NCBI GenBank assembly: GCA_030630425.1
Contig: DAOVNB010000005.1
Coordinates: 1-15,165, forward strand
Origin: an archaeon
GTDB taxonomy: Archaea > EX4484-52 > B79-G9
Length of the DNA stretch: 15,165 bases
Reading direction: 5' to 3'
Part shown: piece by piece, positions 1-5,933 of the stretch
How positions within the stretch are numbered: the stretch's first letter is position 1
How the letters are laid out: every line of letters starts with the position of its first letter
Notes under the pieces: model-generated
The model's input: only the letters and a program-made list of their open reading frames with translations
Told to the model about the DNA's origin: nothing
Databases searched by the model: none
Position numbers and translations under genes: made by a program

Positions 1-84
1 ATACACTATGTGTGAAGCACGAACTCCCCCTTTTGTTTCTTTTCCTAAAAGAAAGAAGAACTTAAACTCAATTGAACTTAACAA

Positions 85-116
85 GGAGTTATACGCGATA
101 AATTGAGTATAATTCC
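85..116. repeat. Imperfect inverted repeat downstream of the UPF0147 gene
   Basis: Positions 85-94 (GGAGTTATAC) pair with 107-116 (GTATAATTCC) over 10 positions, with one G-T contact and a 12-nt loop. A second small hairpin lies at 36-54 (TTTCTTTT / AAAAGAAA, 3-nt loop). Both lie beyond the 3' end of the minus-strand UPF0147 gene. Their role is unknown; they could be terminator or boundary structures. Nothing else recognisable is seen in 1-148. Confidence 0.4.
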
Positions 117-148
117 GCCAAGAGCCTATTGGTTATTTTAAAGAAAAA

Positions 149-406
149 TTATTCGTTTTCTCGTTGTATTGATTCGAGCATGCTTACGAGATTCCAAATT
201 TCTGTTCTTGAGAATGCGGCGATGTTGGGGTCGTTGCTTGCTTCTTCAAGGAGGCTTGTGACTGTTGAAAGCTTGACTGAGTCTGTTTCTTCCTCTTTTT
301 GAAGAATTTCTGCTGCTTCTGCTATCATAGCTCTTATATTTCTTGGTATTCTTCGGTCTTCAGACATTTCAAGTACCAAAGGAATAATATCTTTTATTTC
401 GCTCAT
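149..406 (-). CDS. UPF0147 family protein
   Basis: An 85-residue, wholly helical, acidic cytoplasmic protein matching UPF0147, a small archaea-specific family of unknown biochemical role. Recognition rests on the spaced motifs PRNIR (residues 21-25), SNDPN (57-61) and RTEIW (67-71), followed by a short helical tail with a charged end. The length is typical. The start chosen is ATG at 406, preceded by a Shine-Dalgarno-like GAGGTGGTG. An in-frame TTG at 424 would put that site inside the gene, so it is rejected. The gene lies 68 nt downstream of the DHH phosphoesterase on the same strand. It has its own box A at 458-466, so it can be expressed separately. T-rich sequence just after the stop (minus-strand sense, 139-148) may end the transcript. 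Family assignment is confident; function is not known. Confidence 0.88.
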   Translation of the reverse strand: MSEIKDIIPLVLEMSEDRRIPRNIRAMIAEAAEILQKEEETDSVKLSTVTSLLEEASNDPNIAAFSRTEIWNLVSMLESIQRENE

Positions 407-457
407 AAGCACCACCTCTAACAAAAAGAATGACTGTTAACTTATAGGCTGTAAACT

Positions 458-466
458 CTTTTTATA
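458..466 (-). promoter_or_regulatory. Box A (TATA) promoter for the UPF0147 gene
   Basis: Read on the minus strand, 458-466 is TATAAAAAG, about 55 nt before the ATG at 406. Transcription starting about 25 nt downstream would give a leader of about 30 nt containing the GAGGTGGTG ribosome site. A second CCTATAA copy lies about 20 nt nearer the gene. The box abuts the stop codon of the upstream DHH gene. Confidence 0.5.
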
Positions 467-474
467 GGTTTGCC

Positions 475-1719
475 TTAATTCAATGGTTTTGCCTTGCTTT
501 TGAAAGTTTCTTCTAATTTTAGAAGGAGCCGGTTTTTTACTTCAAGAACGCATTTCGGGTTTTTTCCGTTTGCGGATGCTGCGAGCTTGTGGCCGCCAAC
601 ACTTCCGCCAATAAGGGATTCTGCGGGTTTTAGTATTTCAACAAGGTCTGTTTTATTTTCAAGGTCGTGGCGCATTCTGGCGCTTATGCGAATATCATTG
701 TTTTTTGTGTTTATGACAATTGCAATGTCTGCGGCAGAACGGACAAGTGCTAATGCAATTTGTGACTCAAAAGAGCCTGTTCTTGAAAAAGCGACAACAA
801 TATCTCTTATGCGGTATGAATCTATCCGCTTGAATGATTTTAATTTAGCAATTCTTGATGAGATGTCTTCCTGAACTGTGAGGGATGAAAATATTTCGTG
901 AAGTTCTGTGTATTCCAAAAGTTTTGTTATAATCTCTATGTCTTTTTTGTCTGCAATTCTAAAAAAAGCAGTATCTGCGACAATGGCGCATAAAAGGAAA
1001 AAAGATATTTCTTTTGTTATTTTTGTGTCAAGCTCATTCAGTATTTTCCATACAATGGTGGCTGTTGCATGTGCGGTCATGTCTTTTAGAACTGCAAAAG
1101 CGTTTTCTTCAAGATTGCCTTTTTCATGGTGGTCAATGACTGCGAGTTTTGCAGTGGCAGGTATTTTAAAATCGCCAAGCTGTTCTTTTGATGAAACATC
1201 AACAACAATATAAATTCCGTATTCTTTTTCAAGGGCCTTTAGAATCGGGTATGGGTATTTTTTCAAGATGTTTGCGGACTGTCTGGATATTCCTGCGGGC
1301 GCTAAAATATCGCATTTTATTCCTGTTTGAAAAAGCCCGCGTGCAAGCGCTATGGCGCTTCCGATAGCATCAGGGTCTGCATTGTGGTGGACAAGAATTG
1401 CAGCGGTTTTTTGTTCTAAAAGCACATCCATTAGTTTTTTCAATTCTTTTTTCTTTTTGCTTGACAGGCCTTTTTCTTCTTTGTTCAGCCCAAAAAGGGC
1501 TGTGATTTTTTTGTAGTCTTTGTGCTCCTTGTTTGCATAGAACCCGTTTTTTCCTTCAAGAACAAACCTGTCTTCAACAAATTCGCTTATGTCTTTATGG
1601 CATACAGAATAGGCAACACCGGAATCTATAGACACCTGCCTTATTGAAAAGTTTTCTGTTTTTAGTACTATTGGAAGTATCCGTATCTTTGTTTTTGAGC
1701 CTATGATATTTTCTATCAT
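475..1719 (-). CDS. DHH/DHHA1 phosphoesterase with N-terminal winged helix
   Basis: A 414-residue soluble protein. Residues 1-75 form a winged-helix domain (GSKTKIRIL, then a helix-turn-helix and a wing near GKNGFYANKEH) like those of archaeal MarR-type fusions. Residues 105-260 are a DHH domain: motif I HHNADPDAIG (111-120), motif II IVVDVS (171-176), motif III DHH (196-198) and motif IV near VADT (247-250). These acidic and histidine residues bind two metal ions. Residues 330-400 are a DHHA1 domain with the substrate-binding GGSVGGHKLAA (371-381). The DHH-DHHA1 core is NrnA-sized, so it probably hydrolyses short oligonucleotides, pAp or a cyclic dinucleotide. Which of these cannot be read from the sequence. 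The start is ATG 1719, with a box-A-like TTTATTAAT centred 26 nt upstream, suggesting a leaderless mRNA. All catalytic motifs look intact. Confidence 0.9.
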   Translation of the reverse strand: MIENIIGSKTKIRILPIVLKTENFSIRQVSIDSGVAYSVCHKDISEFVEDRFVLEGKNGFYANKEHKDYKKITALFGLNKEEKGLSSKKKKELKKLMDVLLEQKTAAILVHHNADPDAIGSAIALARGLFQTGIKCDILAPAGISRQSANILKKYPYPILKALEKEYGIYIVVDVSSKEQLGDFKIPATAKLAVIDHHEKGNLEENAFAVLKDMTAHATATIVWKILNELDTKITKEISFFLLCAIVADTAFFRIADKKDIEIITKLLEYTELHEIFSSLTVQEDISSRIAKLKSFKRIDSYRIRDIVVAFSRTGSFESQIALALVRSAADIAIVINTKNNDIRISARMRHDLENKTDLVEILKPAESLIGGSVGGHKLAASANGKNPKCVLEVKNRLLLKLEETFKSKAKPLN

Positions 1720-1730
1720 TTGTGAGAATT

Positions 1731-1796
1731 ATACGCAATCATTAATAAAGGTATCTATTTTTAGATAGGGTGTTTTGTGTATTTTTAATTGCGTAT
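1731..1796. repeat. Nested palindrome upstream of the DHH gene
   Basis: A perfect 9-nt inverted repeat, ATACGCAAT (1731-1739) and ATTGCGTAT (1788-1796), encloses a smaller hairpin TATCTA-TTTT-TAGATA (1752-1767). The outer arm overlaps the expected DHH promoter and start region, so it could be an operator or an RNA structure. Similar words (TTATACGC, ATTGCGTAT) recur near 89-97 and 14753-14761. Confidence 0.5.
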
Positions 1797-1834
1797 CACC
1801 CACGGGTGCAATAAAAATCATCTCGTTTCACTCG

Positions 1835-1862
1835 AAGCTTTTCAGTTTTGCTGAAAAAGCTT
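1835..1862. repeat. Hairpin in the 1720-1957 intergenic region
   Basis: AAGCTTTTCAG (1835-1845) and CTGAAAAAGCTT (1851-1862) pair with a single-base bulge around a TTTTG loop. No T-run follows on either strand, so a simple intrinsic terminator is not supported. The left flank GTTTCAC...GCTTTTCA also occurs at 10802-10816 beside the thermosome leader palindromes. Confidence 0.5.
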
Positions 1863-1883
1863 GAAATCCGCCAATTGAACATA

Positions 1884-1917
1884 AATTTCATGATTTTTAA
1901 ATCATTTATTTGAAATT
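1884..1917. repeat. Nested palindrome just upstream of the membrane-protein promoter
   Basis: An outer pair, AATTTCA (1884-1890) and TGAAATT (1911-1917), encloses TGATTT-TT-AAATCA (1891-1904). It ends about 10 nt before the box A at 1927-1935. That is a plausible position for an activator or repressor site acting on the gene at 1958. Protein binding is inferred, not shown. Confidence 0.45.
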
Positions 1918-1926
1918 CACCCCAAA

Positions 1927-1935
1927 TTATAAAAA
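1927..1935 (+). promoter_or_regulatory. Box A promoter for the membrane-anchored protein
   Basis: TTATAAAAA is centred 27 nt before the ATG at 1958, the spacing expected if transcription begins at or next to the start codon. No Shine-Dalgarno sequence precedes that ATG, in agreement with a leaderless message. Confidence 0.55.
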
Positions 1936-1957
1936 CAATATACGCCATATATTATGC

Positions 1958-2764
1958 ATGGTTTCTAAAAAAGATTTAAAGAAAACAGCAAAAAAGAATG
2001 CTGAAGAGTTAATATCGGACATGAATCTAGATGTAAAGACAATTGCTATTCTTTTGCTTGTTCTTGTAGTTGCCGTGCTTATTATCCCGGAAAAAACAAG
2101 CGATGTTTCAAATAATGATGTTTCTGATATTGTGCAGGCGCCAAAACAGAAACCAACACCAACAAAAACTCCGGAAGTCCCAAAAGAGCCAACACCTTCC
2201 TTTAAATTTAACGGATTGAAGTGGAGCGGTACTTGCGGGGTAAGCGAAACTTCTTCTGTATCGTTTCTTTATGAATCTGATTTTGACGGCAAGCTTAACT
2301 GGAACGGGTCGGATTTCACAATATCTAAAAGTGCAACTGAGAGGCCGCTTGTAAGCAATCCTGAAGAAGGGGAATATGCGTTTTATGTAACGGATAACAC
2401 CGGCGCAAAAATCTATGAGTCTGTGGCCGTGTTTTCAAAAGCAAAGGCACAGGTATCGGGAGACATTGTGTTGGATTCACCAGTTCTTTATGAATACCCT
2501 TCAGGACTTAAAGATTATGGCGTTGACATAACTGCAATAATACAAAATACAGGAACAATGCCCGGGTGCGTGTATGTCAGCGGGAATGTGGGTACAAAAA
2601 ATATCGGAACCAAATGCAGTTACTTCTCTGAGCCGGGAACAACAGAAGAATACACTTGCAATGCGGAATTAACTTTAGAGCAGGGAACTTATGATTATAG
2701 AATATTTATTTCAGGTCTTGAGGGTGCGTTTGTCAGGACCGGAAGCGTTTCTGTTCCTGTTTAA
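1958..2764 (+). CDS. Single-pass membrane protein with extracellular beta-rich domain
   Basis: I do not recognise the family. The 268-residue product has a lysine-rich cytoplasmic tail (1-26), one hydrophobic segment (about 28-43) ending in Pro, then an acidic Asn/Asp/Ser stretch. A Pro/Thr/Lys linker (62-80) leads to a beta-strand-rich domain (82-268). There is no signal-peptidase site, so the hydrophobic segment is probably an anchor with the C-terminal domain outside (basic residues inside). Four cysteines (93, 204, 220, 234) in the outer domain could form two disulfides; the last three surround an Ig-like strand pattern. The start is ATG 1958, chosen over an in-frame TTG at 1910 because the box A at 1927-1935 fits leaderless initiation at 1958. 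The gene converges on glmS with one base between stop codons. A role at the cell surface is inferred from topology only. Confidence 0.75.
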   Translation: MVSKKDLKKTAKKNAEELISDMNLDVKTIAILLLVLVVAVLIIPEKTSDVSNNDVSDIVQAPKQKPTPTKTPEVPKEPTPSFKFNGLKWSGTCGVSETSSVSFLYESDFDGKLNWNGSDFTISKSATERPLVSNPEEGEYAFYVTDNTGAKIYESVAVFSKAKAQVSGDIVLDSPVLYEYPSGLKDYGVDITAIIQNTGTMPGCVYVSGNVGTKNIGTKCSYFSEPGTTEEYTCNAELTLEQGTYDYRIFISGLEGAFVRTGSVSVPV

Positions 2765-2765
2765 T

Positions 2766-4538
2766 TTATTTAACAGTAACCGATTTTGCCAGGTTTCTCG
2801 GCTTGTCAGGATTAAGCCCGTTTAGGACTGCAAGATAATAGGATAATACCTGTATGGGTATTATGTTCGCAATGGGCGATGTCCCGTTAAGCTCCGGCAC
2901 TTTTATGTGGAAGTCAAATGCTTCGTTGTCTTTTGGGCTTATGCCAATTACAAAAGCCCCTCTTGCCTTTACTTCCATGCAGTTGGATATCATATCGTTA
3001 AAAGTCTCGTCATTCGGCGCAAATGCAATTACTGGAGTTCTTTCTTCAATAAGGGCCATAGCCCCATGTTTTAGCGCACCACCTGAAAATGCCTCTGCAT
3101 GAATGTATGATACTTCTTTTATCTTAAGAGCCGCCTCTTCTGCTGTGGGGTAGCTTAATCCCCTGCCAATCAAGTACATATGTTTTGTATCTTTCAGGCG
3201 CATTGCAAGATTTTCAAGTTTTTTTATTTCTGTGTCTGAGGTCAATTCATCTACTTTGTCTGCTGCGTATTTTAACCATTCCCTGCCCCGATTGAGCCTT
3301 CCTGTAATCGCATATGCCAAAAGATGCAGAATCGCAAGCTGGGATGTGTATGTTTTTGTTGCAGCAACGCAAATTTCGGGCCCTGCGTTCATAAGAAGTG
3401 AAACATCTGAAGTTCTTGCAAGGCTTGAGCCCATTACATTTACAATAGATATTATTTCAACACCTTTTTCTTTTGCTGCCTTTACTGCGGAAAGCACATC
3501 TGCCGTCTCTCCTGATTGCGATAGGGTAATCATAAGTGTTTTTGGTGTCAAGAAGTTTTTGTAGTATTCGAATTCTGAGGCATCGGCAACATTTACATGT
3601 TTTCCTGCGTGCTTGGAGAACATATATGCTGCGGATTTTGCAGCGTTAAGGGAGGTTCCTGCAGCAACAAAGAAAACACCAAAACCTTCGTTGATTTTTT
3701 TGGCAAGCCCTTCAAGAACACTGTCTTTTTGGGCAAGCGCATTTTTTATTGTCTCTTTTTGCTCTTTTATCTCTTTTATCATGTAATGCTCAAAATCGCC
3801 TTTTTTTGCCTGCTCTATGCTCCAGTCTACACGGTGCTCTTTTTTTTCAACAACGCGCCCGTCAAGAAGATTATAGAACACTGGCTGGTCTTTAAGGATA
3901 ACAAGCTCGTTGTCATCCACAAAAATAACATCTTTTGTGTGCTCTATAAATGCGGGAATGTCTGATGCAACGAAGTATTCCTTGTTTTTATGGTCGACCC
4001 CAATAACAAGAGGCGAATCTCTTCTTGCGCACACAAGGTCCGGACAGTCTTTGTGGGCGCAGACAATGGCAAAACTTCCTTTAATATCCGCTAATGCGCT
4101 TTTTACAGCAGTTAAGAAATCTGTTGTTTTTGTATATTCTTCAATAAGATGCGCTATTGCTTCGGTATCTGTCTGTGATGTAAATGTGTGGCCTTTTTGC
4201 TTTAGAATATCTCTGAGTTCCTGGTAATTTTCAATTATGCCGTTGTGGACAACCGCTATTTTCATATCTGTTGTTGTGTGCGGGTGCGTGTTTTCTTCTG
4301 TGACTTTGCCGTGTGTGGCCCAACGGGTGTGGCCCATACCGACGCATCCTTTTGCAATTTTTTCTTCATGTGCTGTTGCATCGGATATTTTTCCTACTTG
4401 TTTGAATACTTTGAGCCCTTCGAGGTTTTTGATTGCAACGCCCCAGGAATCGTATCCACGGTATTCAAGCCTGGATAGGCCTGAAAGAATTATATCTGCT
4501 GCGTTTTTAGAGCCTTTATAACCGATTATTCCGCACAT
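2766..4538 (-). CDS. glmS: Glutamine-fructose-6-phosphate aminotransferase (isomerizing)
   Basis: Makes glucosamine-6-phosphate from fructose-6-phosphate and glutamine, the first committed step to UDP-GlcNAc and hence to archaeal surface glycans. The 590-residue length is usual. The N-terminal class II amidotransferase domain begins MCGIIGY, with Cys2 as the nucleophile after Met removal, GHTRWATHG at 69-77, HNG at 98-100 and TDTE at 123-126. A linker (DFEHYMIKEI, 248-257) leads to two SIS sugar-isomerase domains. The first shows AAGTS (292-296), LSQSGETAD (339-347) and AATKTYTSQ (392-400). The second shows IGRGLSYPTAEEAALKIKE and the C-terminal PRNLAKSVTVK. No key residue is missing. It is transcribed divergently from the S-layer-domain regulator, from a box A near 4580-4588, with a short leader. 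The cytosolic enzyme is often feedback-regulated by UDP-GlcNAc; no glmS-ribozyme-like leader fits in the short UTR. Confidence 0.97.
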   Translation of the reverse strand: MCGIIGYKGSKNAADIILSGLSRLEYRGYDSWGVAIKNLEGLKVFKQVGKISDATAHEEKIAKGCVGMGHTRWATHGKVTEENTHPHTTTDMKIAVVHNGIIENYQELRDILKQKGHTFTSQTDTEAIAHLIEEYTKTTDFLTAVKSALADIKGSFAIVCAHKDCPDLVCARRDSPLVIGVDHKNKEYFVASDIPAFIEHTKDVIFVDDNELVILKDQPVFYNLLDGRVVEKKEHRVDWSIEQAKKGDFEHYMIKEIKEQKETIKNALAQKDSVLEGLAKKINEGFGVFFVAAGTSLNAAKSAAYMFSKHAGKHVNVADASEFEYYKNFLTPKTLMITLSQSGETADVLSAVKAAKEKGVEIISIVNVMGSSLARTSDVSLLMNAGPEICVAATKTYTSQLAILHLLAYAITGRLNRGREWLKYAADKVDELTSDTEIKKLENLAMRLKDTKHMYLIGRGLSYPTAEEAALKIKEVSYIHAEAFSGGALKHGAMALIEERTPVIAFAPNDETFNDMISNCMEVKARGAFVIGISPKDNEAFDFHIKVPELNGTSPIANIIPIQVLSYYLAVLNGLNPDKPRNLAKSVTVK

Positions 4539-4579
4539 ATTATTCGCCTAGATAAAATAACCTTAATTAGTTTGGCAAT

Positions 4580-4588
4580 ATATATAAA
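4580..4588 (-). promoter_or_regulatory. Box A promoter for glmS
   Basis: Minus-strand TTTATATAT lies about 46 nt before the glmS ATG at 4538. A start of transcription about 25 nt downstream would leave a leader of roughly 20 nt. This is the best TATA match between glmS and the divergent regulator gene on this strand. Confidence 0.55.
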
Positions 4589-4643
4589 CTTAATTGAAAA
4601 ACGCAATCAAGCGCTATTAAATTAATTATAGTGGTTTTCGTTA

Positions 4644-4697
4644 CCATTTATAAAGTTTTTTGGAAAGATTTATAAGTTTTATAATACCATTATAAAC
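4644..4697 (+). promoter_or_regulatory. Promoter region of the S-layer-domain regulator, with repeated TACCATTATAAA-type words
   Basis: Three A/T boxes occur before the ATG at 4722: ATTTATAAAG near 4647-4655, ATTTATAAG (4668-4676) and ATTATAAAC (4689-4697). The words ACCATTTATAAAG and ACCATTATAAAC form an imperfect direct repeat about 43 nt apart. The last box lies about 29 nt before ATG 4722, near leaderless spacing. The middle one would give a leader that includes the GGTGGT ribosome-site-like word. The repeat could be a site for autoregulation. Confidence 0.4.
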
Positions 4698-4721
4698 TAA
4701 GTTATAATTAATGTGGTGGTA

Positions 4722-5669
4722 ATGATGGCAAAACTCATGAAGGAAAAAAACAATCAGGCGTTCATAAAAGATGTGAAGATAATTGAGAATTCACAGATAC
4801 TTAAAGGGCTTTTTAATGATTCCCGTTGGCAGATTTTAAAGATTTTGGCCGAAAAGCCGGCATATCCTGCACAAATTGCAAAAAATCTTAAGATGCATGA
4901 GCAGAAAGTATACTATCATATCCGCCAGCTTGAGGCAAGCGGGCTTGTAGAGGTTGTGCTTAAAGAAGAGCATTCAGGCGCGCTTGCAAAGTATTATTCC
5001 CCAACAGCGTATGCTTTTGCGCTTGAGCTTCCGGGTGGTGATGAGAGCCTTTTAAGTTCGCCAATGAAAGAAGAGCACAAAAAATTCAGTGAATTTATGA
5101 TGCCTTTTATTTCGGGCGGAAAATTCAATGCGAACATAGTTGTCGGTTCCCCGGACCCCCATGGTCCGCACCAGGTCCGCGCACGTGACGGGCATTATGC
5201 AATTGAGCTTGCGATGTTTCTCGGGCCATATGCTGTAATGCCAAAAAAACAATTCGTGTTTTTAGATACGGATGTAAAATCACAGAAGAGTTACAATGAA
5301 AATCTTATTGTGATTGGCGGAGTGCTTACAAATATGATTGCAAAGGATGTAAACAAAAGCCTTCCTATTTACTTTGATGAAGAGATGTTCCCTTACCGGA
5401 CGATATTTTCAAGAAAAACAGGAAAAACATATTCTGAAGAAAATATCGGGATTATTGTAAAAACTGCGAACCCTAAAAATCCTGAAAAATCAGTGCTTAT
5501 TGTTGCGGGAAACACGCACTGGGGCACAAAAGCTGCAATAAAGGCAATAACAACTATGGCTGACGAAGTTTTTAAGGATTACAGGAAAGAGGACTCTTGG
5601 GGTGTGATTGTGCAGGGGTTTGACCTTGACGGCGACGGGCGGATGGACACGATAAGGATTATTGAATAG
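4722..5669 (+). CDS. ArsR-like winged-helix regulator with C-terminal S-layer-like domain
   Basis: A 315-residue protein with no signal peptide or membrane segment. Residues 30-95 form an ArsR-type winged helix (FNDSRWQILKILAEKPAYPAQ onward, recognition helix around HEQKVYYHIRQLEASGLV). Residues 135-315 resemble the alpha/beta outer domain of archaeal S-layer proteins: LIVIGGVLTNMIAKDVN (195-211), SVLIVAGNTHWGTKAAIKA (257-275) and a closing GFDLDGDGRMDTIRIIE (299-315). S-layer proteins carry comparable 'GGP.AN' and 'VAG....T.AA' motifs. Here the domain sits in the cytoplasm on a DNA-binding protein, presumably as an effector or sensing domain. The start is ATG 4722 (an ATG follows at 4725) after GGTGGT; the in-frame GTG codons at 4713 and 4716 overlap that site. 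The gene is divergent from glmS, so control of envelope glycan or S-layer genes is an attractive inference. The fold comparison is from memory of family motifs. Confidence 0.82.
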   Translation: MMAKLMKEKNNQAFIKDVKIIENSQILKGLFNDSRWQILKILAEKPAYPAQIAKNLKMHEQKVYYHIRQLEASGLVEVVLKEEHSGALAKYYSPTAYAFALELPGGDESLLSSPMKEEHKKFSEFMMPFISGGKFNANIVVGSPDPHGPHQVRARDGHYAIELAMFLGPYAVMPKKQFVFLDTDVKSQKSYNENLIVIGGVLTNMIAKDVNKSLPIYFDEEMFPYRTIFSRKTGKTYSEENIGIIVKTANPKNPEKSVLIVAGNTHWGTKAAIKAITTMADEVFKDYRKEDSWGVIVQGFDLDGDGRMDTIRIIE

Positions 5670-5698
5670 GGGCGAAGAAATAAAAATGTTTGAAAAAG

Positions 5699-5718
5699 TA
5701 TAATCATTATTAATGATT
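5699..5718 (+). promoter_or_regulatory. Box A overlapped by a 17-nt palindrome (operator candidate)
   Basis: TATAAT at 5699-5704, after the purine tract GAAAAAG, is centred 27 nt before ATG 5729. It is overlapped by a perfect palindrome, AATCATTA-T-TAATGATT (5702-5718). A dimeric repressor bound there would cover the TATA box and block transcription. Regulator identity is unknown; the winged-helix gene ending at 5669 is one candidate. Confidence 0.5.
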
Positions 5719-5728
5719 GGTTGATTTT

Positions 5729-5932
5729 ATGTGCCCGATAACTGTTTATAAACCCACTTCGCAGAAAATATGTGATGTGCCTATTTGCGCTAGCAAGACT
5801 GTTTGTGAAATCAATCCTGATTTATGTTATACTTACAGAATGTGGTGTTTAGAACAAGAAAAAAAGAAAAACACACCCGGTATAGAAGTACCAAAAAATG
5901 CGATATATCATGATGGGCGCTTATTGTATTGA
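5729..5932 (+). CDS. Small cysteine-rich protein of unknown function
   Basis: I do not recognise this 67-residue protein. It has six cysteines in its first 40 residues (2, 15, 20, 26, 33, 40), spaced C-x12-C-x4-C-x5-C-x6-C-x6-C, then a lysine-rich stretch and a C-terminal NAIYHDGRLLY. There is no signal peptide or hydrophobic segment. The cysteines more likely bind zinc or an Fe-S cluster in the cytoplasm than form secreted disulfides. The start is ATG 5729, supported by a box A 27 nt upstream; an in-frame TTG at 5717 falls inside the palindrome. It follows the S-layer-domain regulator by 59 nt on the same strand and converges on the large surface-protein gene with one base between stops. Coding status rests on the promoter, the dense cysteine pattern and the lack of a better ORF. 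Confidence 0.65.
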   Translation: MCPITVYKPTSQKICDVPICASKTVCEINPDLCYTYRMWCLEQEKKKNTPGIEVPKNAIYHDGRLLY

Positions 5933-5933
5933 T

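Noticed and set aside
494..1213. Plus-strand open frames across the DHH gene
   Set aside because: They are antisense to a gene with intact catalytic motifs, lack promoters or ribosome sites, and have Ser/Phe-rich compositions typical of reverse-complement frames.
4713..4721. Upstream GTG starts for the S-layer-domain regulator
   Set aside because: The GTG-GTG-GTA stretch is better read as the ribosome-site region before ATG 4722.
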